The notes under the pieces: generated by a model
What the model saw: the letters and a program-made list of their open reading frames with translations, nothing else
Database searches by the model: none
Told to the model about the DNA's origin: nothing
Part shown: one piece after another, positions 34,788 to 43,248 of the stretch
Layout: every line of letters starts with the position of its first letter
How positions within the stretch are numbered: position 1 is the stretch's first letter
Program-made: the position numbers and the translations under genes
From: Stenotrophomonas sp. UBA2629
GTDB lineage: Bacteria > Pseudomonadota > Gammaproteobacteria > Xanthomonadales > Xanthomonadaceae
Direction: 5' to 3'
Assembly (NCBI GenBank): GCA_002359895.1
Contig: DEOB01000005.1
Location: forward strand, 1 to 64,000
DNA length: 64,000 nt

Positions 34788-35546
34788 TCAGAGCGCGTCG
34801 TTGGCCAGCTTCTGCAGGGCATCAACGTCCAGGATCTCGACTACGTTCAGGTGCGGCAGGGCGATAAGGCCCTGTTGGCGCAGCTTGGTGAACGTGCGGC
34901 TCACCGTTTCCATGGTCAGGCCCAGGTGGTCGGCAATATCGCCACGGCCCATCGGCAGCGAAACGCGGTTGCTGCTGCGGCCGAGCAGGGTGCTTTCACG
35001 TGCGGAAAGGCGCAGCAGGAAGTCGGCCAAACGCTCCGGTGGCTGTAGGCGGGCGAGCGCCATTGCGTTGTCCTGCGCGGCATCCAGTTCCTGGCAGGCG
35101 CGCTGCAGCAGCTTGCGTTCCAGGTGTGGGTAGCGCTGACGCAGGTCACGCATCTGCGACATCGGCACCCGGCAGACGCGGCTTTCGGCAATGGCTTCGA
35201 TGTCATAGCGGTGCAGGTCGGCGCCGCTCAAGCCCACATAATCGCCCGGCAGCACAAAGCCGTTCACCTGGCGCCGGCCATCGGCCAGCGTGCGCACCAG
35301 CCGCAACGCGCCTTCGGTCACTGTATAGACATAAGCACGCGCTTCGCCGGTGCGGGCCAACGTGGCGCCCATCGGGACGGGCGTGGAGGTGGTGATCTGC
35401 TCCAGCGCCTGCACTTCGTCACAGGACAGTGCAGAGCACACCGACAGGTGCCGCACCGAGCACTGCAGGCATTCGCGCGCAGCATTGCCATCCGCATTTG
35501 CGGATGATGCAGGAGGTTGCTCGGGGCCGAGGGCAGGCCGGGACAT
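34788..35546 (-). CDS. Crp/Fnr-family oxygen-responsive regulator (Fnr/FnrL type)
   Basis: A 252-residue regulator. The N-terminus has Cys26-x2-Cys29-x7-Cys37 and a fourth cysteine, Cys125 in SRVCRVP, the spacing of the [4Fe-4S] ligands in Rhodobacter FnrL. The cyclic-nucleotide-like beta-roll spans about 45-135. The C-terminal helix-turn-helix (about 199-230) carries Glu213, Ser216 and Arg217, which contact TTGAT half-sites in Fnr. It should activate anaerobic or microaerobic genes when the cluster is intact. It is divergent from hisS. I found no perfect TTGAT-N4-ATCAA site nearby, so targets lie elsewhere. Confidence 0.9.
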   Translation of the reverse strand: MSRPALGPEQPPASSANADGNAARECLQCSVRHLSVCSALSCDEVQALEQITTSTPVPMGATLARTGEARAYVYTVTEGALRLVRTLADGRRQVNGFVLPGDYVGLSGADLHRYDIEAIAESRVCRVPMSQMRDLRQRYPHLERKLLQRACQELDAAQDNAMALARLQPPERLADFLLRLSARESTLLGRSSNRVSLPMGRGDIADHLGLTMETVSRTFTKLRQQGLIALPHLNVVEILDVDALQKLANDAL

Positions 35547-35656
35547 GGCGTCGTACGGGTAAGGAATGAGGTAAATGATACTTCATGCGGCCAGCGAGGC
35601 GGCCTGGCGCTAGAATTGGCAGTCGTCCACCCCATTGAGTTGCAGGAGTTTCACCC

Positions 35657-37063
35657 GTGATCAAGCCCCGTACCCCGCCTGGCATCATGGAATTGCTGCC
35701 GCGCGAGCAGATCGCGTTTCAGCGCATGCTGGACGTCATCCGGCGCAACTACGAGCGTTTCGGGTTCCTGCCGGTTGAAACCCCGGTATTCGAGCTGTCT
35801 GATGTGCTGCTGACAAAGTCTGGCGGCGAGACCGAGCGCCAGGTGTATTTCGTGCAGTCCACTGGCGCGTTGGCCAATGCAGCCGAATCCGGTGCCACCG
35901 GCCTGCCGGAACTGGCGTTGCGCTTCGACCTCACCGTGCCGCTGGCCCGTTATGTGGCTGAGCACGAGCACGACCTGACCTTCCCGTTCCGTCGTTATCA
36001 GACGCAGCGCGTCTACCGCGGCGAGCGCGCCCAGCGCGGCCGCTTCCGCGAGTTCTACCAGTGCGACGTGGATGTCATCGGCAAGGACACGCTGAGCATT
36101 CGCTATGACGCCGAAGTGCTGGCGGTCATCCATGCGGTGTTCTCCGAGCTGCGCATCGGCAAGTTCGCCGTGCAGTTGAACAACCGCAAGCTGATGCGTG
36201 GGTTCTTCGAGGCGCAGGGTGTCATTGATCCGCAGCAGCAGGCGCTGGTGCTGCGTGAGGTCGACAAGCTCGACAAGCGCGGCCTCGATTACGTGCGTGA
36301 AACCCTGGTCGGCCCGGATTTCAATCTGCCGGCCGAGGCGGTGGAGCGCATTCTGGCGTTTGTCGAAGTGCGCTCAAGCTCGCACGCCGACGCGCTGGGC
36401 AAGCTGGATGCGGTGTTGGCGCAGGCGGGTGAATCGGCGGGCGAATCGCTGCGCACCGGCGCCGCCGAGCTGCGTGAAGTGCTGGAGCTGGTGAAGGGCC
36501 TTGGGGTGCCGGAAGCCGCGTATTGCCTGAATTTCTCCATCGCGCGCGGCCTGGATTACTACACCGGCACCGTTTACGAGACTTCGCTCAGCGACCACCC
36601 ACAGATTGGCTCGATCTGCTCCGGCGGCCGTTACGAAGATCTGGCCAGCCATTACACCAAGTCCAAGCTGCCGGGCGTGGGCATCTCCATCGGCCTGACC
36701 CGCCTGTTCTGGCAGCTGCGAGAGGCGAACCTGATCGACGGTATTGCTGAAAGCAGCGTGCATGCGATGGTCGCGCTGATGGATGATGCGTCCATGCCGC
36801 AATCGCTGGACATCGCCCGCCGCCTGCGCGCCGGTGGCATCAATACCGAAGTGCAGATGGAGCCGAAGAAAATCGGCAAGCAGTTCCAGTACGCGGCCAA
36901 GGCGGGCATCCGCTTTGTGGTGCTGGCTGGTGAGGACGAATTGGCGCGCGGCGTGGTGGCGGTCAAGGACCTACTGCGGGAGCAGCAGTTCGAGGTGGCC
37001 CGCGACGAGCTGGCCTCCACCTTGCAGGTAGAGCTTGAACAGACCCGCGCCATGGCGCGCTGA
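35657..37063 (+). CDS. hisS: histidyl-tRNA synthetase HisS
   Basis: A 468-residue class II aminoacyl-tRNA synthetase. RFDLTVPLARYVAEH (about 94-108), motif 2 around FRRYQTQRVYRGERAQRGRFREFYQCD, the histidine-A motif RGLDYYTG (about 297-304) and GGRYEDLASHY are all present, and the C-terminal anticodon-binding domain starts near 370. It uses a GTG start with GCAGGAG 9-10 nt upstream. E. coli keeps hisS between ispG and yfgM; here it lies far from that cluster and directly before the his regulator and operon. It is longer than the E. coli enzyme (about 424). Confidence 0.95.
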   Translation: MIKPRTPPGIMELLPREQIAFQRMLDVIRRNYERFGFLPVETPVFELSDVLLTKSGGETERQVYFVQSTGALANAAESGATGLPELALRFDLTVPLARYVAEHEHDLTFPFRRYQTQRVYRGERAQRGRFREFYQCDVDVIGKDTLSIRYDAEVLAVIHAVFSELRIGKFAVQLNNRKLMRGFFEAQGVIDPQQQALVLREVDKLDKRGLDYVRETLVGPDFNLPAEAVERILAFVEVRSSSHADALGKLDAVLAQAGESAGESLRTGAAELREVLELVKGLGVPEAAYCLNFSIARGLDYYTGTVYETSLSDHPQIGSICSGGRYEDLASHYTKSKLPGVGISIGLTRLFWQLREANLIDGIAESSVHAMVALMDDASMPQSLDIARRLRAGGINTEVQMEPKKIGKQFQYAAKAGIRFVVLAGEDELARGVVAVKDLLREQQFEVARDELASTLQVELEQTRAMAR

Positions 37064-37088
37064 GCGGTCACTTGCCGCTGAACCGTAG

Positions 37089-37117
37089 AAGGCCCCGCAT
37101 TGCGGGGCTTTCTTTTT
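37089..37117 (+). terminator. Rho-independent terminator after hisS
   Basis: A perfect GCCCCGC/GCGGGGC stem extended by AAG/CTT pairs with a tight loop near 37099-37101, followed by TTTCTTTTT. It ends hisS transcription before the his operon promoter. Confidence 0.92.
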
Positions 37118-37174
37118 GTCCTGCGTTTGGCCGAGGCGGGTGGACAAGCCTCGGAAGGCTTGCTGTTACTGGGT

Positions 37175-37219
37175 TTGACCAAGCGTGGATTTCGTACTAA
37201 TGTACTAGCACGCTAATAC
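37175..37219 (+). promoter_or_regulatory. promoter and operator of the trpR-like/his operon
   Basis: TTGACC (37175-37180), a 17-nt spacer and TAATGT (37198-37203) make a near-consensus sigma70 promoter. Overlapping the -10 box and the expected start is an inverted repeat: GTACTAG (37202-37208) and CTAATAC (37213-37219) with a 4-nt centre and one mismatch. It looks like an E. coli Trp operator half-site (ACTAGT/GTACTAG type). Binding there by the TrpR-family protein encoded just downstream would block initiation, which is an inference. Confidence 0.7.
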
Positions 37220-37229
37220 GTTGATACAA

Positions 37230-37556
37230 ATGAAACCGCGCATCGAATCCGAACGTGAAAAGGCTTCCGACGCCCCTTTGAGGGCGTTGGCGCGCGCGCT
37301 GGCCGCGCTGGAAAAGCCACAGGACGTGCAGTCCTTCCTGCGCGACCTGTGTACCCCCGCCGAACTGGAAGCCATGGCCGACCGTTGGCGCGTGGTGCCC
37401 CTGCTGCGCAAGGGCGTGCCGTATCGCGAGATCTACGAACTGACCGGGGTGAGTGTCACCACCATCGGCCGGGTCGCGCGCTCGCTCGAACATGGCGCGG
37501 GGGGCTATGCCGCCGCCATCGAGCGGCTTGCCGCGCGCAAAACCGAATCCAACTGA
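37230..37556 (+). CDS. TrpR/YerC-YecD family repressor, probable regulator of the his operon
   Basis: A 108-residue all-helical DNA-binding protein of the TrpR superfamily. LARALAALEKPQDVQSFLRDLCTPAELEAMADRW is the dimer-forming half, and VPYREIYELTGVSVTTIGRVARSL is the helix-turn-helix (about residues 60-85). It is 9 nt upstream of hisG, with a Trp-operator-like palindrome over its own promoter, so autoregulation and control of histidine synthesis are likely. The effector (histidine or another) is unknown. A TTG at 37221 could add three residues. The expected 5' leader is only about 20 nt and has no ribosome-binding site. Confidence 0.85.
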   Translation: MKPRIESEREKASDAPLRALARALAALEKPQDVQSFLRDLCTPAELEAMADRWRVVPLLRKGVPYREIYELTGVSVTTIGRVARSLEHGAGGYAAAIERLAARKTESN

Positions 37557-37565
37557 GAATCGAAC

Positions 37566-38477
37566 ATGAGTGCTTCAACCACGGCCCCGGCACGTGACCG
37601 GCTGCGCATTGCCATCCAGAAGAGCGGCCGCTTGGCCGACCCCGCGCGCAGCCTGCTGGCAGCCTGCGGCCTGAGCTGGCGGCAAAGCCGCGACAAGTTG
37701 TTCTGCTTCGGCGAGTCGTTGCCGGTGGACCTGCTGCTGGTGCGCGACGACGACATTCCTGGCCTCATCGCCGATGGTGTCTGTGACCTGGGTGTGGTCG
37801 GCCTCAATGAGCTGGACGAGCAGGCCAAGGCGCGCCGCCAGATCGGTTTGCCCGATGCCTATCAGCCGCTGCGTGGCCTGGGGTTTGGATCGTGCCGCCT
37901 GATGATCGCGGTGCCGGAGGAGTGGGATTGGCAAGGTGTGCACATGCTGCAGGGCAAGCGCATCGCCACCAGCTACCCGGCCATTCTCGCGGCATGGTTG
38001 AAGGAAAAAGGCGTGGATGCACAGGTGGTGGAGCTGTCGGGTTCGGTCGAAATCGCGCCGAAGCTGGGCACCGCTGAATTGATCTGCGATCTGGTTTCCA
38101 GCGGTGCAACGCTCACGGCTAACCAGCTCAAGCCGGTGGAGACGCTGTTGGAGAGCGAAGCGGTGCTGGCTGGCCCGGTCAATGAGCTCGATGATGCACG
38201 TGCCGGCTTGATGGCCATGCTGCTGCGTCGCCTGGATGGTTTGACCAAAACGCAGGACCGCAAGCTGCTGATGTTCAGCGCTGCGGAAGATCGCGTAGAT
38301 GCGCTGGCGCGTTTGTTGCCGGATGCGGAGCCGCTGTTGCGGTTACCGGGCGACGGCGGTGCGATACGTCTGCAGACAATGTGCAACGGCGCACTGAGTT
38401 GGCAGCGGCTGGAAGAGTTGGAGCGTGCAGGCGCGCAGGGCTTGATGGTGCTGGCGGTGGAGAAATCGCTGGTATGA
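37566..38477 (+). CDS. hisG: ATP phosphoribosyltransferase HisG (long form)
   Basis: A 303-residue enzyme that starts histidine synthesis by joining PRPP and ATP. IAIQKSGRLADPARSLL opens the catalytic domain, and GVCDLGVVGLNEL and ELSGSVEIAPKLGTAELICDLVSSGATL are conserved (the latter near 157-184). The final ~80 residues form the regulatory domain of long-form HisG, where histidine gives feedback inhibition, so HisZ is not needed. It lies 9 nt behind the TrpR-like gene and overlaps hisD by ATGA. Confidence 0.95.
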   Translation: MSASTTAPARDRLRIAIQKSGRLADPARSLLAACGLSWRQSRDKLFCFGESLPVDLLLVRDDDIPGLIADGVCDLGVVGLNELDEQAKARRQIGLPDAYQPLRGLGFGSCRLMIAVPEEWDWQGVHMLQGKRIATSYPAILAAWLKEKGVDAQVVELSGSVEIAPKLGTAELICDLVSSGATLTANQLKPVETLLESEAVLAGPVNELDDARAGLMAMLLRRLDGLTKTQDRKLLMFSAAEDRVDALARLLPDAEPLLRLPGDGGAIRLQTMCNGALSWQRLEELERAGAQGLMVLAVEKSLV

Positions 38478-39769
38478 ACATCCTGGACTGGAACGCATTG
38501 GAGGCAGAGGGACAAGCGCGCGCGTTGACCCGCCCGGTGCAGACGGTGGCGGCGCAGACGCGTGAGTCAGTTGCCGGCCTCATTGGACAGGTACGCGAAT
38601 CGGGTGACGACGCGCTGCGCGAGATCACTGCGCGCTTTGACGGCGTAGCGCCCGGGCGCTTTGAAGTGAGCGAGGCGGAATTCGCAGCGGCGGAGTTGGC
38701 CGTGCCGGCAGAACTGCGCATCGCGATGCAACAGGCCGCTGACAGGGTTGATGTATATCACCGCGTTGGCATGGTGGAGCCGTACTCGGTGGAAACCGCA
38801 CCGGGCGTGGTCTGCGAAAAGATGATCCGCCCCATTGGGCGCGTGGGCCTGTATGTGCCTGCCGGAAGTGCGCCGCTGCCGTCCACCGCGTTGATGCTGG
38901 GTGTGCCGGCGCGTTTGGCCGGCTGTCGTGAAGTGGTGTTGTGCACGCCGCCGCGTAAAGACGGTACGGCCGACCCTGCGGTGCTGGTTGCCGCGCGCCT
39001 CACCGGCGTGCACCGCGTGTTCAAGATTGGCGGCGCGCAGGCGATCGCGGCGATGGCCTACGGAACGGATTCGGTCCCGTCCTGCGACAAATTGTTTGGC
39101 CCGGGCAATAGTTTTGTGACTGAAGCAAAGCAACAGGTGGCGCAGGCCGGCGCTGCCGCCATCGACATGCCGGCAGGTCCATCGGAAGTGTTGGTGATCG
39201 CCGACGCAGGCGCCAATCCTGCATTTGTAGCTGCCGATCTCCTGTCGCAAGCCGAGCACGGCCCTGACTCGCAGGTGCTGCTGCTCAGCGACGATGCCGG
39301 CTTGATTGCTGCGGTACAGGATGAAGTCGAGAGGCAGGTTGCATTGCTTGAACGTGCAGATATCGCACGCCAGGCGCTGAATTCTTCATTGCTGATCAAG
39401 GTGGAATCCATCGATCAGGCGTTCGCCATCTCCAACCGTTATGCGCCCGAGCACTTGATTCTTGCTCTGCGTCAACCGCGCGACTGGTTGGTAAAGGTGG
39501 AGGCGGCAGGCTCGATATTTCTCGGTGATTTCACGCCGGAGGCGCTTGGCGATTACTGCTCCGGTACCAACCATGTGCTGCCAACTGCCGGTGCGGCGCG
39601 CGCCTACAGTGGCGTCAGCGTGGCCAGCTTCCAGAATCAGATCAGTGTGCAGGCCGCTACCCGCGAAGGTATTGCCAACATCGGCCCGTGCGCACTGACG
39701 CTCGCCCGTGCCGAGGGGCTGGGCGCGCATGCCAATGCAGTGGCGCTGCGGTTGGGAGTTTCGCCGTGA
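38474..39769 (+). CDS. hisD: histidinol dehydrogenase HisD
   Basis: A 431-residue zinc enzyme performing the last two oxidations, histidinol to histidine. The family segment RPIGRVGLYVPAG is near residues 118-130, KIGGAQAIAAMAYGT near 184-198, FGPGNSFVTEAKQ near 206-218, MPAGPSEVLVIAD and SQAEHGPDSQ (with Zn-ligand His) follow, and RYAPEHL and GDYCSGTNHVLPT lie toward the end. The open frame extends 31 codons upstream into hisG; the ATG at 38474 overlapping the hisG TGA is the family start. Confidence 0.96.
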   Translation: MNILDWNALEAEGQARALTRPVQTVAAQTRESVAGLIGQVRESGDDALREITARFDGVAPGRFEVSEAEFAAAELAVPAELRIAMQQAADRVDVYHRVGMVEPYSVETAPGVVCEKMIRPIGRVGLYVPAGSAPLPSTALMLGVPARLAGCREVVLCTPPRKDGTADPAVLVAARLTGVHRVFKIGGAQAIAAMAYGTDSVPSCDKLFGPGNSFVTEAKQQVAQAGAAAIDMPAGPSEVLVIADAGANPAFVAADLLSQAEHGPDSQVLLLSDDAGLIAAVQDEVERQVALLERADIARQALNSSLLIKVESIDQAFAISNRYAPEHLILALRQPRDWLVKVEAAGSIFLGDFTPEALGDYCSGTNHVLPTAGAARAYSGVSVASFQNQISVQAATREGIANIGPCALTLARAEGLGAHANAVALRLGVSP

Positions 39770-40848
39770 GCAGCGTGCTTGACCTAGTGCGTGACGATCT
39801 GCGCGGGTTCGCCGGTTACTCTTCGGCCCGCAGCGCGAAGTTGGAAGGAGATGTCTGGCTCAACGCCAACGAGTCGGCGTGGGCCAATCCGGGTGATATG
39901 CAGGCCAGCTGCCGTCGCTATCCGGACCCGCAGCCACAAGCGCTGCGTGAGCGCCTGGCGGGGTTGTATGGCTGTGCGACGGACCAGCTGCTGATCGGTC
40001 GCGGTAGTGACGAAGCCATCGATCTGCTGGTGCGGGCATTGTGCGCACCTGGCCGCGATGCCGTGCTGTACACGCCGCCGGTGTTCGGCATGTATGCGGT
40101 GAGTGCGCGGCTGCAGAATGCGCCGGCACGTGAGGTGCCGCTACGCGACACCGAGGTGGGTTTTGTGCCGGATATCGGCGCCATCATCGCAACCGCAAAG
40201 CAGGGCAATGCCAAGCTGGTGTTTCTGTGCTCGCCGTCCAATCCCGGCGGTTTGAGCATCGGGCTGCAACAGGTTGAAGCGGTCGCGTCCGCGCTGCGCG
40301 GGCAGGCGTTGGTGGTGGTGGATGAAGCCTATGGCGAGTTTTCCGATGAGCCATCCGCAGTCAGTCTGCTGGCCCGTTACGACAACATCGCCGTGCTACG
40401 GACGCTGTCCAAAGCACATGCATTGGCGGCTGCACGCATCGGCACGGTCATCGCCGATAGCGCATTGATTGCGGTGTTGCGAAGCTGCCAAGCGCCTTAT
40501 CCGATCCCGACGCCGTGTTCGTCACTTGCGCTCGAGGGCCTGAGCGATGCCGCACTGGCGTTGACTGACAGTCGCATTGCCACCGTGCGCGCTGAGCGCG
40601 AACGATTGCGCGCCGCGCTTGCTGGCTGCGCGTGTGTACGCCGCGTCTACGTTTCGGATGCCAATTTCCTGTTGGTTCGCTTCAATGATGCCGAGGCGGC
40701 GTTTGGCGCGCTGCTTGCAGCGGGCGTGGTGGTGCGCGACCAACGTGCCGCACCGCAACTGCATGACGCGCTGCGCATCACCTTGGGCACCCCTGAACAG
40801 AACGACCGCGTCCTCGACGCACTCACCACGTTGGAGCCAGTTGCATGA
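39766..40848 (+). CDS. hisC: histidinol-phosphate aminotransferase HisC
   Basis: A 360-residue PLP aminotransferase converting imidazole acetol-phosphate to histidinol phosphate. GRGSDEAIDLL (about 79-89), FLCSPSNPGG (about 153-162), VVDEAYGEF and the PLP lysine Lys216 in RTLSKAHALAAARIG are visible. It uses a GTG start overlapping the hisD stop. The frame is open upstream to 39688, but only the GTG at 39766 gives the family N-terminus (VLDLVRDDLRGFAGYSS). Confidence 0.95.
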   Translation: MSSVLDLVRDDLRGFAGYSSARSAKLEGDVWLNANESAWANPGDMQASCRRYPDPQPQALRERLAGLYGCATDQLLIGRGSDEAIDLLVRALCAPGRDAVLYTPPVFGMYAVSARLQNAPAREVPLRDTEVGFVPDIGAIIATAKQGNAKLVFLCSPSNPGGLSIGLQQVEAVASALRGQALVVVDEAYGEFSDEPSAVSLLARYDNIAVLRTLSKAHALAAARIGTVIADSALIAVLRSCQAPYPIPTPCSSLALEGLSDAALALTDSRIATVRAERERLRAALAGCACVRRVYVSDANFLLVRFNDAEAAFGALLAAGVVVRDQRAAPQLHDALRITLGTPEQNDRVLDALTTLEPVA

Positions 40849-41918
40849 CCCCCATTCTGTTCGTCGATCGTGACGGCACCTTGATCGAGGAGCCGGCGGA
40901 CTTCCAGATTGACGCTTACGAAAAGCTGCGTCTGGTGAAGAACGTCATCCCGGCCATGCTCAAGCTGCGGGATGCGGGCTATGAGTTCGTCATCGTCTCC
41001 AATCAGGATGGGCTGGGCAGCGAAGGCTATCCGCAGGCCAGTTTCGACGGCCCCAACAATCTGATGCTGCAGATCTTCGCCAGCCAAGGCATTGTGTTCC
41101 GCGACGTACTGGTCGACCCCAGTTGGCCGCAGGACAACAGCCCCAATCGCAAGCCGGGTATCGGCATGATGGTGTCGTATCTGCAGGACCGCACCATTGA
41201 TTGGGCGCGCTCGGGCATGGTGGGTGATCGTCCTACCGACAATCAATTTGCCGACAACATGAAGATCCGCGGCTTCCAACTGCGTACCGAGCAATTCGGT
41301 GGCCAGTGGGATTGGGACAGCATCGCGCATGAGTTGGCCGATGCACCGCGACGTGCCACCGTGCAGCGCGATACCAAGGAAACGCAGATCCGCGTGTTTG
41401 TGGACTTGGATAAAGTGGCCGGCGCAAAGATCAGTACGGGCTTGCCGTTCTTTGATCACATGCTCGACCAGATTGGTCGCCATGGTGGGTTTGCGCTGGA
41501 AGTCGAAGCAAAGGGCGACCTGCATATCGACGAGCACCACACCATCGAAGACACCGGTTTGGCGCTTGGCCAAGCATTGCGCGAAGCATTGGGTGACAAG
41601 CGCGGCATCGGCCGTTATGGCTTTACCTTGCCGATGGATGAAACGCTGGCCAGTGCCGCATTGGACTTCAGCGGTCGCCCCTATTTCGTGTTTGAAGGTG
41701 AGTTCAAGCGCGAGCGGGTGGGCGACATGCCGACCGAGCTGGTGCCGCATTTCTTCCGTTCCCTGTGTGATTCGGCAGGCTTGAATCTCAATCTGAAGGT
41801 GCACGGCGACAACGATCACCACAAGGTGGAGGCCTGCTTCAAAGCATTGGCGCGCGCCTTGCGCCAAGCCATTCGTCGCGAGGGCACGGAACTTCCTTCG
41901 ACGAAAGGCGCGCTATGA
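40845..41918 (+). CDS. hisB: bifunctional histidinol-phosphatase / imidazoleglycerol-phosphate dehydratase HisB
   Basis: A 357-residue fusion, as in E. coli. The N-terminal HAD phosphatase domain (about 1-165) has FVDRDGTLIEEP with Asp8 and Asp10. The C-terminal IGP dehydratase domain (about 170-357) has two histidine-rich metal sites, DEHHTIEDTG and DHHKVEACFKALARAL. It catalyses two separate steps, before and after HisC. It overlaps hisC by 4 nt. Confidence 0.96.
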   Translation: MTPILFVDRDGTLIEEPADFQIDAYEKLRLVKNVIPAMLKLRDAGYEFVIVSNQDGLGSEGYPQASFDGPNNLMLQIFASQGIVFRDVLVDPSWPQDNSPNRKPGIGMMVSYLQDRTIDWARSGMVGDRPTDNQFADNMKIRGFQLRTEQFGGQWDWDSIAHELADAPRRATVQRDTKETQIRVFVDLDKVAGAKISTGLPFFDHMLDQIGRHGGFALEVEAKGDLHIDEHHTIEDTGLALGQALREALGDKRGIGRYGFTLPMDETLASAALDFSGRPYFVFEGEFKRERVGDMPTELVPHFFRSLCDSAGLNLNLKVHGDNDHHKVEACFKALARALRQAIRREGTELPSTKGAL

Positions 41919-42517
41919 GTGCCGTTGGGCTGGTTGATGCGGGTGGCGCCAATCTTGGCTCGGTGCGCTATGCACTGGAGCGCTTGGGCGTTGAAGTGCG
42001 CATGGTGCGCGAAGCACGCGATCTGGACGGTCTACAGCGGGTGATTCTGCCCGGTGTCGGTGCCGCTGCCGAAGGCATGAGGCGCCTGCATGCGCAGGGA
42101 TTGGTCACCCCGCTGCGTGAGTTGCAGGTGCCGCTGATGGGCATCTGCCTTGGGATGCAATTGCTGTTTGAGCGGTCGGAAGAAGGCAACGTTGAATGTC
42201 TTGGTTTGTTGCCAGGCATTGTCCGGCGCCTGCATCCGGGCGTAGGTGTGCGGGTGCCGCACATGGGCTGGAACAAGTTGCTCGCCTTGCGCGAGTCATC
42301 GCTGATGGAAGGTGTGCCAGCTGGCTCAAGTGCCTATTTCGTACACAGTTATGCCGCGCCTGTGACCTCCGATACCGTCGCCGCGTGCCATCACGGCGGT
42401 CTGTTTACCGCAGTGGTTCAACGCGGCTATTTGTATGGCGCGCAATTCCATCCCGAGCGCTCTGCCGGTCCTGGCGCGCGCATCCTGCGTAATTTTCTTG
42501 AGGCGGCATCGCAATGA
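41915..42517 (+). CDS. hisH: imidazole glycerol phosphate synthase, glutaminase subunit HisH
   Basis: A 200-residue class I glutamine amidotransferase that releases ammonia for HisF. The nucleophile is Cys78 in MGICLGMQLLFERSEEG, and His179 and Glu181 of QFHPERS complete the triad. VIDAG-type N-terminus is present as LVDAGGANLGSVRYAL. It overlaps hisB and hisA by 4 nt each, so the partner subunits are coupled through hisA. Confidence 0.95.
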   Translation: MSAVGLVDAGGANLGSVRYALERLGVEVRMVREARDLDGLQRVILPGVGAAAEGMRRLHAQGLVTPLRELQVPLMGICLGMQLLFERSEEGNVECLGLLPGIVRRLHPGVGVRVPHMGWNKLLALRESSLMEGVPAGSSAYFVHSYAAPVTSDTVAACHHGGLFTAVVQRGYLYGAQFHPERSAGPGARILRNFLEAASQ

Positions 42518-43248
42518 GTTTTACCGTATATCCCGCGTTGGACATCCGTGAAGGCCGCGTCGTGCGCCTGCTGCAGGGCGATTACGCAAAACAGACCACG
42601 TACGGCGACGATCCGCTGCCGCGTGCGCAGGCCTTTGCTGCGACCGGCGCCACGTGGATGCACCTGGTTGATCTGGATGCAGCCAAGGCCGGCGGCTACA
42701 CATTGACGCCGTTGCTGGCGCAGATTGCGGCCAACACCCCGCTTAAAGTACAGACCGGCGGTGGTGTGCGCGGTCGCGACGATGTGGCGCGTATCCTGGA
42801 TGCGGGCGCAAGCCGCGTGGTGATCGGCTCGTTGGCGGTGCGCGAACCGGACCGTGTGGAAGCCTGGTTGCAGGAGTTCGGCGCCGACCACCTGACCATC
42901 GCGCTCGATACCCGTCAAGGTGAAGACGGCGTATGGCGTCTGCCGGTGCACGGTTGGACGGAAACGGCCGACGTCACGCTGGACGAACTCGCCACTCGCT
43001 ACGCGCAGGCCGGCATGAAGCACCTGCTGTGCACGGATATCTCCCGCGACGGCATGATGTCTGGCCCCAATGTCGAGCTCTACGCGCATCTTTCGCGGTT
43101 GTTACCGGGTGTGTCCGTGCAGGCCTCTGGCGGCGTGCGTGATGTGGCGGATATTCAGGCATCAAAAGCCGCCGGTTGTGGTGGGGCAGTGTTGGGGAAG
43201 GCGCTGTTGGAAGGCCACCTGAAGCTTGACGAGGCATTGGCATGTTGA
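42514..43248 (+). CDS. hisA: ProFAR isomerase HisA
   Basis: A 244-residue TIM barrel that isomerises ProFAR to PRFAR. PALDIREGRVVRLLQGDY holds the catalytic Asp10, and CTDISRDGMMSGPN (about 173-186) the second half-barrel catalytic aspartate. QTGGGVRGRDD and QASGGVRDVADI are the paired phosphate-binding loops. It overlaps hisF by 7 nt. Confidence 0.96.
   Translation: MSFTVYPALDIREGRVVRLLQGDYAKQTTYGDDPLPRAQAFAATGATWMHLVDLDAAKAGGYTLTPLLAQIAANTPLKVQTGGGVRGRDDVARILDAGASRVVIGSLAVREPDRVEAWLQEFGADHLTIALDTRQGEDGVWRLPVHGWTETADVTLDELATRYAQAGMKHLLCTDISRDGMMSGPNVELYAHLSRLLPGVSVQASGGVRDVADIQASKAAGCGGAVLGKALLEGHLKLDEALAC

Noticed and set aside
37118..37229. A histidine-rich leader peptide for the his operon
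   Set aside because: No short frame with a run of His codons exists between the hisS terminator and the TrpR-like gene; a promoter with an operator is found instead.
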